Origin: Actomonas sp963974355
GTDB taxonomy: Bacteria; Verrucomicrobiota; Verrucomicrobiia; Opitutales; Opitutaceae
Reading direction: 5' to 3'
NCBI GenBank assembly: GCA_963974355.1
Contig: CAXBDS010000006.1
Span: 1-64,000, forward strand
Length of the DNA stretch: 64,000 nucleotides
Under the pieces are notes generated by a model. The model had not been told where the DNA came from. It did not search any database and saw nothing but the letters and a program-made list of their open reading frames with translations. The position numbers and the translations under genes were made by a program. Shown here piece by piece: positions 24,642-32,983 of the stretch. The first letter of the stretch is position 1, and each line of letters starts with the position of its first letter.

Positions 24642-25736
24642 ATGAACGTCCAAGGCAAGCCCACCCGCACGATCTGGCCCAACGCTGATGGGACCACCGT
24701 TGAAATCATCGATCAAACAAAGCTGCCCCACGCCTTCGTGACGACCACCCTGCACTCGTTGGACGATGCCGCCCACGCCATCAAAGCCATGCTCGTGCGC
24801 GGGGCTCCGCTCATCGGCGCGACCGCCGCCTACGGCCTGTGGCTGGGCTTGCGCGGCGACGCGACCGACGCCGCGGTGGAACGCCACTACGCCAAGCTCC
24901 ACGCCACGCGGCCCACCGCCATCAACCTCAAGTGGGCCCTCGACCGCGTGCGTCACGCCGTGATCCAACTTGAACCCGAGCTGCGCGCCGAGGCTGCGTT
25001 CCAGCTCGCGGCCGAGATCTGCGACGAGGACGTCGCCATCAACCGCATGATCGGTGAACACGGCCTCAGCCTCATCCGCGACCTCGCCGCCCGCAAGGGC
25101 CCCGGCGAAACGGTCAACGTGCTCACGCACTGCAACGCCGGCTGGCTCGCCACCGTCGACTGGGGCACCGCCACTTCACCCATCTATCAGGCGCACGACG
25201 CCGGCATTCCTATCCACGTTTGGGTGGACGAAACGCGTCCGCGCAACCAAGGCGCCGGCCTCACCGCGTGGGAGCTGCTCAATCACGGCGTGCCCCATAC
25301 CGTTATCGTCGACAACGCCGGCGGACACCTCATGCAGCACGGTCAGGTCGACCTCGTGATCGTCGGCACCGACCGCACCACCGCCACCGGCGACGTGTGC
25401 AACAAGATCGGCACCTACCTCAAGGCCCTCGCCGCCCACGACAACGGCGTGCCCTTCTACGTGGCGCTGCCCTCGCCCACCATCGACTGGACCGTGCGCG
25501 ACGGCGTGAAGGAAATCCCCATTGAGCAACGCGACGCCACCGAGGTCACGCATCTCACCGGCGCCACGGCGGACGGCACCGTATCCACCTTCCGGATAAC
25601 ACCCGAAGGCAGCCCCGCGGGCAATTACGCTTTCGATGTCACCCCCGCCCGTCTCGTCACCGCCCTCATCACCGAACGCGGCCTCTGCCCCGCCAGCGAA
25701 GCCGGCCTCACCCAGCTCTTCAAACATCAATCCTAA
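24642..25736 (+). CDS. mtnA: S-methyl-5-thioribose-1-phosphate isomerase
   Basis: A 364-residue aldose-ketose isomerase that converts 5-methylthioribose-1-phosphate to the ribulose form in methionine salvage; the same enzyme also acts on 5-deoxyribose-1-phosphate. The catalytic Cys lies in VLTHCNAGWLAT and the Asp in VGTDRTTATGDVCNKIG; MLVRGAPLIGATAAYG is also diagnostic. The next gene on the strand is a class II aldolase, which suggests the DHAP shunt rather than the classical mtnBCD route. No mtnP or mtnK gene is seen here. The eIF2B-alpha-like fold is shared, but the motifs favour MtnA. Confidence 0.9.
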   Translation: MNVQGKPTRTIWPNADGTTVEIIDQTKLPHAFVTTTLHSLDDAAHAIKAMLVRGAPLIGATAAYGLWLGLRGDATDAAVERHYAKLHATRPTAINLKWALDRVRHAVIQLEPELRAEAAFQLAAEICDEDVAINRMIGEHGLSLIRDLAARKGPGETVNVLTHCNAGWLATVDWGTATSPIYQAHDAGIPIHVWVDETRPRNQGAGLTAWELLNHGVPHTVIVDNAGGHLMQHGQVDLVIVGTDRTTATGDVCNKIGTYLKALAAHDNGVPFYVALPSPTIDWTVRDGVKEIPIEQRDATEVTHLTGATADGTVSTFRITPEGSPAGNYAFDVTPARLVTALITERGLCPASEAGLTQLFKHQS

Positions 25737-25893
25737 CTACGAATGGACACGAATAGCTCAACTACCGTTACGCTTCTAGAAGCAACTCCTATCGAAATAT
25801 ATGTCCCGGAGACGAAGCGGTAGCGTAGTCATTCATGTCCATGTCATACCACTCGCTTCGCTCGTAGACGTGGTTAAAAAATGCCTTTGAAAA

Positions 25894-26562
25894 ATGACTG
25901 AGACTGAACGCTCCCTCCGCCAAGCCGTCATCGATACCTGCATCGCGCTCGACGCGAAGGGCATCAACCAGGGCACGTCGGGCAACGTGAGTGTGCGCTG
26001 CCAAGCCGCCGATCCCACCACCGGCTTTTATCTCACGCCCACCAGTATTCCCTACGCGGTGATGCAACCGGAAGACCTCGTGCACGTCGCGCTCGACGGC
26101 ACGGTCACCGGCCGCGCGCGACCGTCCAGCGAACTTCCGTTTCACCTCGCCATTATGCGCGCCCGGTCCGATGCGCAGGCCATCGTGCACACGCACAGCA
26201 CCCACGCCACCGCCGTCTCGTGCCTGCGCCAGGATATCCCCGCAATCCACTACCTCGTCGCGCTTTTCGGCGGCAACTCGATCCGCTGCGCCGACTACGC
26301 CACCTTCGGCACCGAAGAATTATCGGCCCATGTCATCAAGGCCCTGCAACGCCGCCGCGCCGCGTTGATGGCCAACCACGGCCTGATTGTCCTCGGTAAA
26401 AATCTCGCCCAGGCACTGGCGTTCACCGTCGAGGCGGAGCAGCTCGCCGTGCTCTGGTTGCGCGCCCGCGCGGCCGGTCAGCCGATCATCCTGCCGGACG
26501 ATGAGATGGAGCGAGTGCTGGCGAAATTTGCCGACTACGGCTATGGCCCAGTCGAAAGCTAA
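25894..26562 (+). CDS. class II aldolase (FucA/Ald2-like)
   Basis: A 222-residue zinc-dependent class II aldolase. Zinc ligands appear as HTHSTHATA (His-x-His) and ANHGLIVLG (His); INQGTSGNVSVR and PSSELPFH are typical of L-fuculose-phosphate aldolases, in which the Glu is the catalytic base. MtnB dehydratases share the fold but differ in this segment. With mtnA just upstream, it may cleave 5-methylthioribulose- or 5-deoxyribulose-1-phosphate to DHAP and an aldehyde. The assignment is inferred from context. Confidence 0.78.
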   Translation: MTETERSLRQAVIDTCIALDAKGINQGTSGNVSVRCQAADPTTGFYLTPTSIPYAVMQPEDLVHVALDGTVTGRARPSSELPFHLAIMRARSDAQAIVHTHSTHATAVSCLRQDIPAIHYLVALFGGNSIRCADYATFGTEELSAHVIKALQRRRAALMANHGLIVLGKNLAQALAFTVEAEQLAVLWLRARAAGQPIILPDDEMERVLAKFADYGYGPVES

Positions 26563-26577
26563 GCCGCGCTGCCGCCT

Positions 26578-27345
26578 TTACGGAATCGAAAGCCGTTGCC
26601 CGGGACGCAATGCGTTCTCGGTGCCCAACACATCACGATTGGCCTCGAACACTTCCTGCCAACGGCGGGGGGGGCCGTAGTAGCGCAAGCTGATACGCGT
26701 GAGCGTATCGCCTTCCTCCACCAGATGGATTCGCGGCGCGGCCGTTGGCGTCGCGGGAGCGGAGGCCGCAACCGTCGTGGTTGCCGGAGAGTAGCTCGAG
26801 GTGCCCGTGCGCGCGCCCGGGTTGATCAGTTGCGCGGCCGCTGCGATCTGCTCGAGCGTGCCTTGGGCTTGGCGCAAACGCACCGTCAACGCCTGATTCT
26901 CTTGCTGCAGGCTGGCGATGCGCGCCGACGCCGTGCGATCGGCCGCGTCAAGCCGACGGGCAAAGTCCTGTTGCAGGGCTTGCTGCTGCCGAGCCAAGGC
27001 CTGCGCATTCGCCTCCCGCTCGTTTAACGCTTGTTGCAAATCCGGCACTTGCGCGGCGGCCGTCGATGCCGCCGCCAAATCCGTCTGCAAACGCTTCGAC
27101 TCGTTGATCAGAGATGCATTCAACGCCGCGATTTGGGTCAACTGCGCTTTCAGCTGCGTCAGCTCCTGGGCGTGGCCGTCCCGTTCGTCGGCGAGGCGAC
27201 TCCGCGCCGTGGTCAGATCGGCCAAGCTCTGGCTTTGTGCCGCCAAGGTCTCACGCGCCTTGGCCAACTCACCGGCCAGTCCATCGCGTTCGGCCTGCAG
27301 CGCGGCAAGCGCCGCGGTCGTGCCCTGCGCCGCGTTGATTTGGCC
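26578..27345 (-). CDS. 3' part of the Sel1/coiled-coil/LysM gene (separated by a frameshift)
   Basis: This 3' segment reads on in another frame from about 27345 and ends in a LysM domain. Its own nominal start (TTG at 27267) is not credible, because the coiled coil continues without a break from the upstream frame: GQINAAQGTTAALAALQAERDGL directly precedes ELAKARETLAAQ. The coil runs to about 26820. The last 50 residues read HLVEEGDTLTRISLRYYG ... ALRPGQRLSIP, the LysM pattern for binding peptidoglycan. It is best read as the C-terminus of the gene at 27213-32930, with one base missing in the C-run at 27344-27348. Confidence 0.75.
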   Translation of the reverse strand, partial: GQINAAQGTTAALAALQAERDGLAGELAKARETLAAQSQSLADLTTARSRLADERDGHAQELTQLKAQLTQIAALNASLINESKRLQTDLAAASTAAAQVPDLQQALNEREANAQALARQQQALQQDFARRLDAADRTASARIASLQQENQALTVRLRQAQGTLEQIAAAAQLINPGARTGTSSYSPATTTVAASAPATPTAAPRIHLVEEGDTLTRISLRYYGPPRRWQEVFEANRDVLGTENALRPGQRLSIP

Positions 27346-30300
27346 CCCGCGTCCTTGGCCGCAAGGCTCGCCGAAAGCGTGTCAACCCGATCCTGCAGCC
27401 CCGCCACCGCGCCGGCTTGAGCTTCCACGGATTTCAGTCGGGTCTCTAGGCCGGTGACCGTCGCCGCCAGTTGATCCCGTTCCGCGGTAAGCGTCTCCAC
27501 TTGAGCGGCCGCGCGACCGGCCTCTTCCAGCTCAGTTGCGAAACGTGCGGCTTCGTCTTCCGCTCGGCCGAGTCGGGTCGTCAGATCCTCAACCTGAGCT
27601 TGGAACGCCTCGCCTCGCTCCACCTGCGTTTGCATCGTGGCCTGCGTGAGAGCCAACCGGTCGTTTTGGCGCCGCGCATCCGCCAACGACGCAGTCAACG
27701 TTTGGTTGGCTGCCGTCAATTCCGCCAAGGTCGATTTCTGTGCGGTCAAATCACGATGCCTCGCCGCCAGTGATTCCTCGACCGTCTTGAGGCGACCTTG
27801 TGCTTCTTCGGCCTGGGCCCGCCAGCCATCAAGATCCTGATTTCGCTGCGCGAGCGCAGTCGTTTGCGCGGCGATCTCCGCCGTCGCGGTGGCGAGATCT
27901 TCGCGCAACTTGTCGCGTTCCCGGGTCACGTCATTCGCGAGGCGCGTGGCCGCACTTTGCCCGGAAGTCTGCTCCGCGAGAAGGGCCCGATTCGACTCGC
28001 GCAAGGAGCGGTTTTCTTCCCGGCCCGCACGCAACTGATCGACCAGTGTGCTGAACTCCTTGGCATTCGCGAGGCGGTCTTCGCTCAGCGTGGTTTCGAG
28101 CTCCCGCACGCGCGCGCGGACGGTATCGAGTTCGACCAACTCGCCTTCCGACCGGGAGACCTGATCGGCGGCAGCAGCCTGAGCGGCGAGCGCGGCGGCG
28201 GCGCGTTGTTCCGCCACTTCGAGGTCCTGCTTGAGGCGATTGTTGGCCGTCGCCAACGCCGCGATGCGCTGCTCCTTGGCATCATCGTTCATCGAGGCGG
28301 CCAGCTCGCGACGCGTATCCGCCAAGCTGCGTTCAGCGGCGACGCGAGCGGCATCGGCGGCCGCGAGCGACGCGCGTAAATCCACGACTGCCGCATCGGT
28401 CTTCGTCTGCTGCTGTTCAAAAGCGGAGAGTTGTTTGCGCAGGGCGACCGCGTCGCTTTGCGCAACGGCCAGATCACGGGCGGACGTTTCGGCGGCAAGC
28501 TGGGCGCGCTTGGAATCCGCTTCGGCTTGGACGCGGATCGCATCGGCAGCGGCCAACTGCGCCTGAAGCTCTTCGGCCGTGGTCGCCGAGTTCGCGTCCA
28601 CCGCGCGTTGCGTCGCGAGATCGCGGGCGAGGCGATCCCGCTCGGTGGTAAGCGAGGCCAGCTGGCGATCCGTCGCCTGAGCCTTCTCCTGCAACGCGGC
28701 CAACTCTCCCTGCAAACGCGTTACGGCGGCATTCGCCCGGGTCAGTTCCTGGTCGCGCGCCGTCTGCTCGGCTTCGGCTCGCGCATCGGTTTGCTGCAAT
28801 CGCGCGCGCAAAGCTTCAGCGTCGGCCCGGGCGACCTGCAAATCCGTCTGCACCTGCGTGAACCGTTGGCCCAATTCTGCCAGACGCTGCTCGCTTTCGC
28901 GCTGCGCCTCGGTCCCCGTTTTGGCCGCCTCGACTTGGGCCACGAGACCTTGGTTGCGTTGAGTTAACGTCGTGATCGTTTCCTGCGCTCGGGTTTGGGC
29001 CGCCTCAGCCGTGGCCACGCGCGCATCCAGCGCTTGTCTCGCCGCCACGCCGGCGGCGATTTTTGCCTGCGCATCTTTGAGCTCGGCTTGCGTTGCGGCC
29101 GCCCGCTCATCGGCGCTCGTGAGCTGACTCCGAGCTGCGACGAGTTGGCCCTCGACGGCCGCGCTCGCTTGCTGCAACTCGGCCAGCTTCGCGTCGCGTT
29201 CCGCGATGGCCCGCTCCCACTGCGCCCGCTGGTCCGCCGTGGCTTGGTCAGCTGAGCGCATTCCATTCTGCGCGGCGACCAACGCCGTCTGCGCCGCCGC
29301 CAAATCCGTTTGGAGAGATTGGTTCTTTCGTTCGGCCTCGGCGAGACGACGCGCGGCTTCAGCCTGCGCCTCTTGCGCGGTTTCAGCCGCCGCCAACTTT
29401 TCCTGCAGGCCTTGGATTTGAGCAGCGTCCTGAGTGATCTTTTGCTGAGCCGCCGCGAGCTGCTGGGCGGTGTCATCCCGCGCACTCAAGGCCGTGGCGC
29501 TGGCCGCCAGCTTTTTGGCCAACTCCGTGCGCTCCGCGGCCAGCGCTTCTTGCTGCCGCTTCCCCTGACCCCATGCGGTCTCGGCCTCTGCGGCGCGGCG
29601 CGTGGTCGCGGCCAAATCAGCCCGCACCTGCGCCACCTGCGCGGTGAGGGTTTCGTTGGTTTGCCTGGCTTCTTCGAGCGCGGCCAACGATCCCGAGCGC
29701 TCTGCATTCACGCGGGCCAAGATCTCGTCGTTCTGCTGCTTGAGCTGATCCCGCTCCTGCCAAACCAGCGCCGCATCCGAACGCGTTTCAGTCAGTTCGT
29801 GCTCCAACGCCAGGTAGCGTTCGCCGAGTTCGGCAATCTTGGACTCCGCCTGCGCCTGCGCATCCCTTTCTTGGATACGCGCCGCCTGTTCCGCGGCGAG
29901 TTGCGTCCGCATCGCGGTAAGTTGGGTTTGCAGCGCGTCGCGCATGTCACGCGTGTCGGCCAATTCCGTCTGGGTCGTCGCCAACTGGCCGCCGATATCC
30001 TGCGTCCGGGAGGCGAGTCCGTTACGCAGGCTGGATATCTCGCCCTGCGCCGCCACGAGCTGCTGGCGCAGCGTCTGGTTGACGCTTTCCAGCTCCGCCA
30101 CATGCGCGGTCGCCGCCCGCGCGGCTTGCGCGATCTCGGCCTGTTTCGTTTGCAACGCCGCCGTCGCCTCCCGGGCGGCGGTCAACTCTTGGGCGGCGGT
30201 GGATTCCTTGACCGCCAATTCCGCCTGCAAGCGATTCACCTGCGCGCTCAGATCGGCCTCCGCTGCCGTGCGCTGTTGTTGGCGTTCTCCCACGCGTTTT

Positions 30301-32930
30301 TGAATCGCGGCGAGCTCCGTTTGCGCGGTGACCAGCGCCAACTGCAGGGTTTCGTTTTCTTTCGAGAGGGCGGCGAGTTGCGCCTTTGCGCTGGCCTCGG
30401 CAGCTTGATCGGCCGCCGTGCGTTCGGCCGCCGAAGCCGCGCGCGTTTTCGCCGCCTCCTGCAGGCGCCCGAGCGCATCGCGCAGCTGGGTCGACTCGTT
30501 GCGCAATTGCGCCAATTCCGTTTGGGCGGCGGCCAACTCGGGTTGCGTTTGCTGCGCGGCGGCGAGCGCGGTCTGCAGGCGGGTCGTCTCCGCCGCGGCG
30601 GCTTCGAGCTGCGCCGCCATCGCCCGCCGCTGCTCATCCACTCCGTCGAGTTCCTCGCGGGCCGAAGCGCGCTGGCTCTCCAACTGGGACAATTGATTGC
30701 GCAAAACGCGGGCGTCGGCTTCCGCCGAGCGCCGGGCGACGTCGGTGTCCCTCGCCTCGGCCTGAGCGGCGGCACGGATGCGGCTGGCCTCGGCCAATTG
30801 CGCCTCCATCTCGGTCACGCGACGACGGGCCTCCGCCTGCGCTTGGTCGTTGGCAGGCCGACTCTCCGCGAGCGAGGCTCGCACGGTGGCCAGCTCCTGT
30901 TGGGCGGATTTCACCGTGGCTTCCAGCTCGGTCGCGCGTTGGGTTTGCGCCGCGGCATTCTGAGTCGCGATCGCCAGGGCGCCTTCGCGCTGGGCAACGG
31001 TCTCACGCAAGCGGTCCCGCTCGGTTTCGGTCGCCGCGAGAGTTTCGCGCAGCTGACTCGTGGCCCGCTCCAAGGACGCCATGCTTTCGCGCGCGGCGGC
31101 TTGATCGGAAGAGCGGCTGGCCAGTTTTTCCTGCTGGGCCGCATGTTCGGCGACCAACGCGTCGCGCTCGGTTTGAAGCGCCTGCAAGCGTCGGCTCAAT
31201 TCGTGATGGTTGGCCGCCAATTCATCGGCTTTCGCCCGTTCCGCCGCCGCCGCCGTGGTCAACGCGGCGAGCTGATTCGCCTGCGTCTGACTCTCGCTTT
31301 GCACGGATTCCAAGGTGGCGGCCAACTGGTTGCGCGCCGCGGTGACGCGCTGCAGTTCGGCCTTCGCGTCGGCGGCTGCTTTTTGAGCGGCGGCCAAGTC
31401 CTCGATGGCGGAGGCCGGCGGGGCGGCAACCGAACGAGCCGCGGCCAACTGGCTCTGCGCGGCGGCGAGATCGGCGCGCAGTTGGTTACGCTCGGTCTCG
31501 AGGGCGGCGTTGCGGGCCGCGACATCGACGTTCTCCGCCGGACGCAGGGACAGCTCTCGACGCAGGGAACCGAGCTCGACGGTCGTCGCCTTGATCTCCT
31601 CGTTCAGGCGGCCGTTGTCCGATTGCATCTGGGCAATCACCAGACCGGCGTTTGCCAGCGTCTGCGCGACCGAAGCCGTGCGCGGGTCGCCGACATCGGC
31701 CAAGGTGCTTCGCGCGCGATCCAGCTCACGCGTCAGGATCACGCCACGCATCGAAACCGGTTGGCGTGAAATCTCTAATTCGCCTTCGGCCGCCGCCACG
31801 CGCGCGGTGAGCTGGCTCTGCGCGTCCTCCAACTCGCGATTGCGCGCGCGCAACCGATCAACTTCGCCCTGCAGCGTCGCAAGTTGGGCCGAGTCGAGCG
31901 CGGGCGCCGCGGGCGGAGAAGACGAACGGGGAGTCGAGCCGCCGCGCGGTGCGGTCGGATTTGACGCGACCCCGGCGATGCCCGCGATATTCGCCGGACT
32001 CGCTTCCGCAGGGCTGCCAATCCGATTACGCAACCCGATCAGCTTCACCTTGGCTTCGGCCAACTGCACCGGATCGAGTCGGGCCAACACCGCGTCGCGC
32101 GCCACGGGATCGATGCGGTTTTCCACCGCAAGTTGGAGCCAGCCGTAAGCTTCGATGAAGCTCTGCGTGAAGCCGCCGCGTCCTTCGGCAATCATGATGC
32201 CGAGGTTGTTTTGCGCCGCGCCGTAGCCGGCTTCGGCGGCGGCCTGATAGAGTTGAGCAGACCGTGCTTCATCCCGCGGCACGCCGTCACCGCTCTCGAA
32301 CAACAGGGCCAGATTATACGCCGCTGCCACGTGTCCGTTCGCCGCCGCCGCCTGATAGAGTTGGACCGCCTTGGCGGGATCAGTCGCGACCCCGGCACCA
32401 CTTTCGTAAGCGAGCGCGAGGTTGTATTGCGCTTGAGGCAGGCCCTGCTCCGCGGCCTGCCGATACCAAATCGCCGCCTCCATCTGGTCCGGCGCGACGC
32501 CGGCCCCCCGGGCATACATGTTGGCCAGGTTGAACTGAGCCGGCGGGAAACCCGCCTGCGCCGCCTTCTGATAGAAGCGGAACGCCGCCGTCAGATCACG
32601 GGGCACGCCCTGACCGGTTTCAGACAAACGCCCGAGGTTGAAATTGGCCGGGGCCGATCCCATCTGCGCCGCGTTGCGGAAGGCCTCGATCGCCGCCGCC
32701 ACATCCGCCGCCCCGCCCTCGCCCGCCAGCAGCCGGTTGCCTAGACTATTGAGCGCTTCCGAGTCTCCCGCCGCCGCCTGCACGCGCAGCGTTTCCAAGG
32801 TCGGTTGCGCATCTAGGGTCAAGCCCCCAGCTGCGCCGAGGAGCAGCAAAGCAGCGGCCAAGCGTTTGTTTTTACCCAAACGATTTCCCACCAATCTATT
32901 ACGCCTTTTGGCCCAAAAGGGGACGGACAC
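27213..32930 (-). CDS. giant Sel1-repeat and coiled-coil envelope protein, frameshifted near its 3' end
   Basis: A very large protein: a signal-like N-terminus (RLAAALLLLGAAGG), then about 6-7 Sel1-type TPR repeats (such as ALNSLGNRLLAGEGGAAD and AQYNLALAYESGAGVATD; residues about 45-270), then a long, continuous, Ala/Gln/Glu-rich coiled coil (about 350 to 1860). The final residues of the given frame are arginine-rich and unlike the rest, because the frame shifts at the C-run 27344-27348. Adding one base joins it to the 26578-27345 segment with the LysM domain, a predicted 2117 residues. The start is GTG at 32930 or GTG at 32891. It is likely exported and bound to peptidoglycan; its role is unknown. 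Confidence 0.7.
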   Translation of the reverse strand: MSVPFWAKRRNRLVGNRLGKNKRLAAALLLLGAAGGLTLDAQPTLETLRVQAAAGDSEALNSLGNRLLAGEGGAADVAAAIEAFRNAAQMGSAPANFNLGRLSETGQGVPRDLTAAFRFYQKAAQAGFPPAQFNLANMYARGAGVAPDQMEAAIWYRQAAEQGLPQAQYNLALAYESGAGVATDPAKAVQLYQAAAANGHVAAAYNLALLFESGDGVPRDEARSAQLYQAAAEAGYGAAQNNLGIMIAEGRGGFTQSFIEAYGWLQLAVENRIDPVARDAVLARLDPVQLAEAKVKLIGLRNRIGSPAEASPANIAGIAGVASNPTAPRGGSTPRSSSPPAAPALDSAQLATLQGEVDRLRARNRELEDAQSQLTARVAAAEGELEISRQPVSMRGVILTRELDRARSTLADVGDPRTASVAQTLANAGLVIAQMQSDNGRLNEEIKATTVELGSLRRELSLRPAENVDVAARNAALETERNQLRADLAAAQSQLAAARSVAAPPASAIEDLAAAQKAAADAKAELQRVTAARNQLAATLESVQSESQTQANQLAALTTAAAAERAKADELAANHHELSRRLQALQTERDALVAEHAAQQEKLASRSSDQAAARESMASLERATSQLRETLAATETERDRLRETVAQREGALAIATQNAAAQTQRATELEATVKSAQQELATVRASLAESRPANDQAQAEARRRVTEMEAQLAEASRIRAAAQAEARDTDVARRSAEADARVLRNQLSQLESQRASAREELDGVDEQRRAMAAQLEAAAAETTRLQTALAAAQQTQPELAAAQTELAQLRNESTQLRDALGRLQEAAKTRAASAAERTAADQAAEASAKAQLAALSKENETLQLALVTAQTELAAIQKRVGERQQQRTAAEADLSAQVNRLQAELAVKESTAAQELTAAREATAALQTKQAEIAQAARAATAHVAELESVNQTLRQQLVAAQGEISSLRNGLASRTQDIGGQLATTQTELADTRDMRDALQTQLTAMRTQLAAEQAARIQERDAQAQAESKIAELGERYLALEHELTETRSDAALVWQERDQLKQQNDEILARVNAERSGSLAALEEARQTNETLTAQVAQVRADLAATTRRAAEAETAWGQGKRQQEALAAERTELAKKLAASATALSARDDTAQQLAAAQQKITQDAAQIQGLQEKLAAAETAQEAQAEAARRLAEAERKNQSLQTDLAAAQTALVAAQNGMRSADQATADQRAQWERAIAERDAKLAELQQASAAVEGQLVAARSQLTSADERAAATQAELKDAQAKIAAGVAARQALDARVATAEAAQTRAQETITTLTQRNQGLVAQVEAAKTGTEAQRESEQRLAELGQRFTQVQTDLQVARADAEALRARLQQTDARAEAEQTARDQELTRANAAVTRLQGELAALQEKAQATDRQLASLTTERDRLARDLATQRAVDANSATTAEELQAQLAAADAIRVQAEADSKRAQLAAETSARDLAVAQSDAVALRKQLSAFEQQQTKTDAAVVDLRASLAAADAARVAAERSLADTRRELAASMNDDAKEQRIAALATANNRLKQDLEVAEQRAAAALAAQAAAADQVSRSEGELVELDTVRARVRELETTLSEDRLANAKEFSTLVDQLRAGREENRSLRESNRALLAEQTSGQSAATRLANDVTRERDKLREDLATATAEIAAQTTALAQRNQDLDGWRAQAEEAQGRLKTVEESLAARHRDLTAQKSTLAELTAANQTLTASLADARRQNDRLALTQATMQTQVERGEAFQAQVEDLTTRLGRAEDEAARFATELEEAGRAAAQVETLTAERDQLAATVTGLETRLKSVEAQAGAVAGLQDRVDTLSASLAAKDAGAKSTRRRARPRRLPRCRPNAMDWPVSWPRRVRPWRHKARAWPI
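32904..32920. promoter_or_regulatory. 17-bp palindrome around the start of the giant coiled-coil gene
   Basis: CCTTTTGGCCCAAAAGG: 8-bp perfect arms with one central base, 13 nt upstream of the alternative GTG start at 32891 and within the N-terminal codons if the start is 32930. It could be an operator or an mRNA hairpin affecting translation. No other copy was noticed. Confidence 0.3.
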
Positions 32931-32983
32931 CCCGAAAAGTTGGCGAGTCGCCGCGCCTCATGCAAGGCACCTTCCGTGCGTAT

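Noticed and set aside
23073..25130. A 685-codon open frame on the minus strand across the phosphatase and mtnA genes
   Set aside because: It spans two real genes and a strong terminator (24544-24577); no motif is recognisable.
29310..31769. An 819-codon open frame on the plus strand inside the coiled-coil gene
   Set aside because: Composition is Arg/Gly/Leu-rich without domains; it is the antisense of the Ala/Gln/Glu-rich coil, whose order is conserved and clearly coding.
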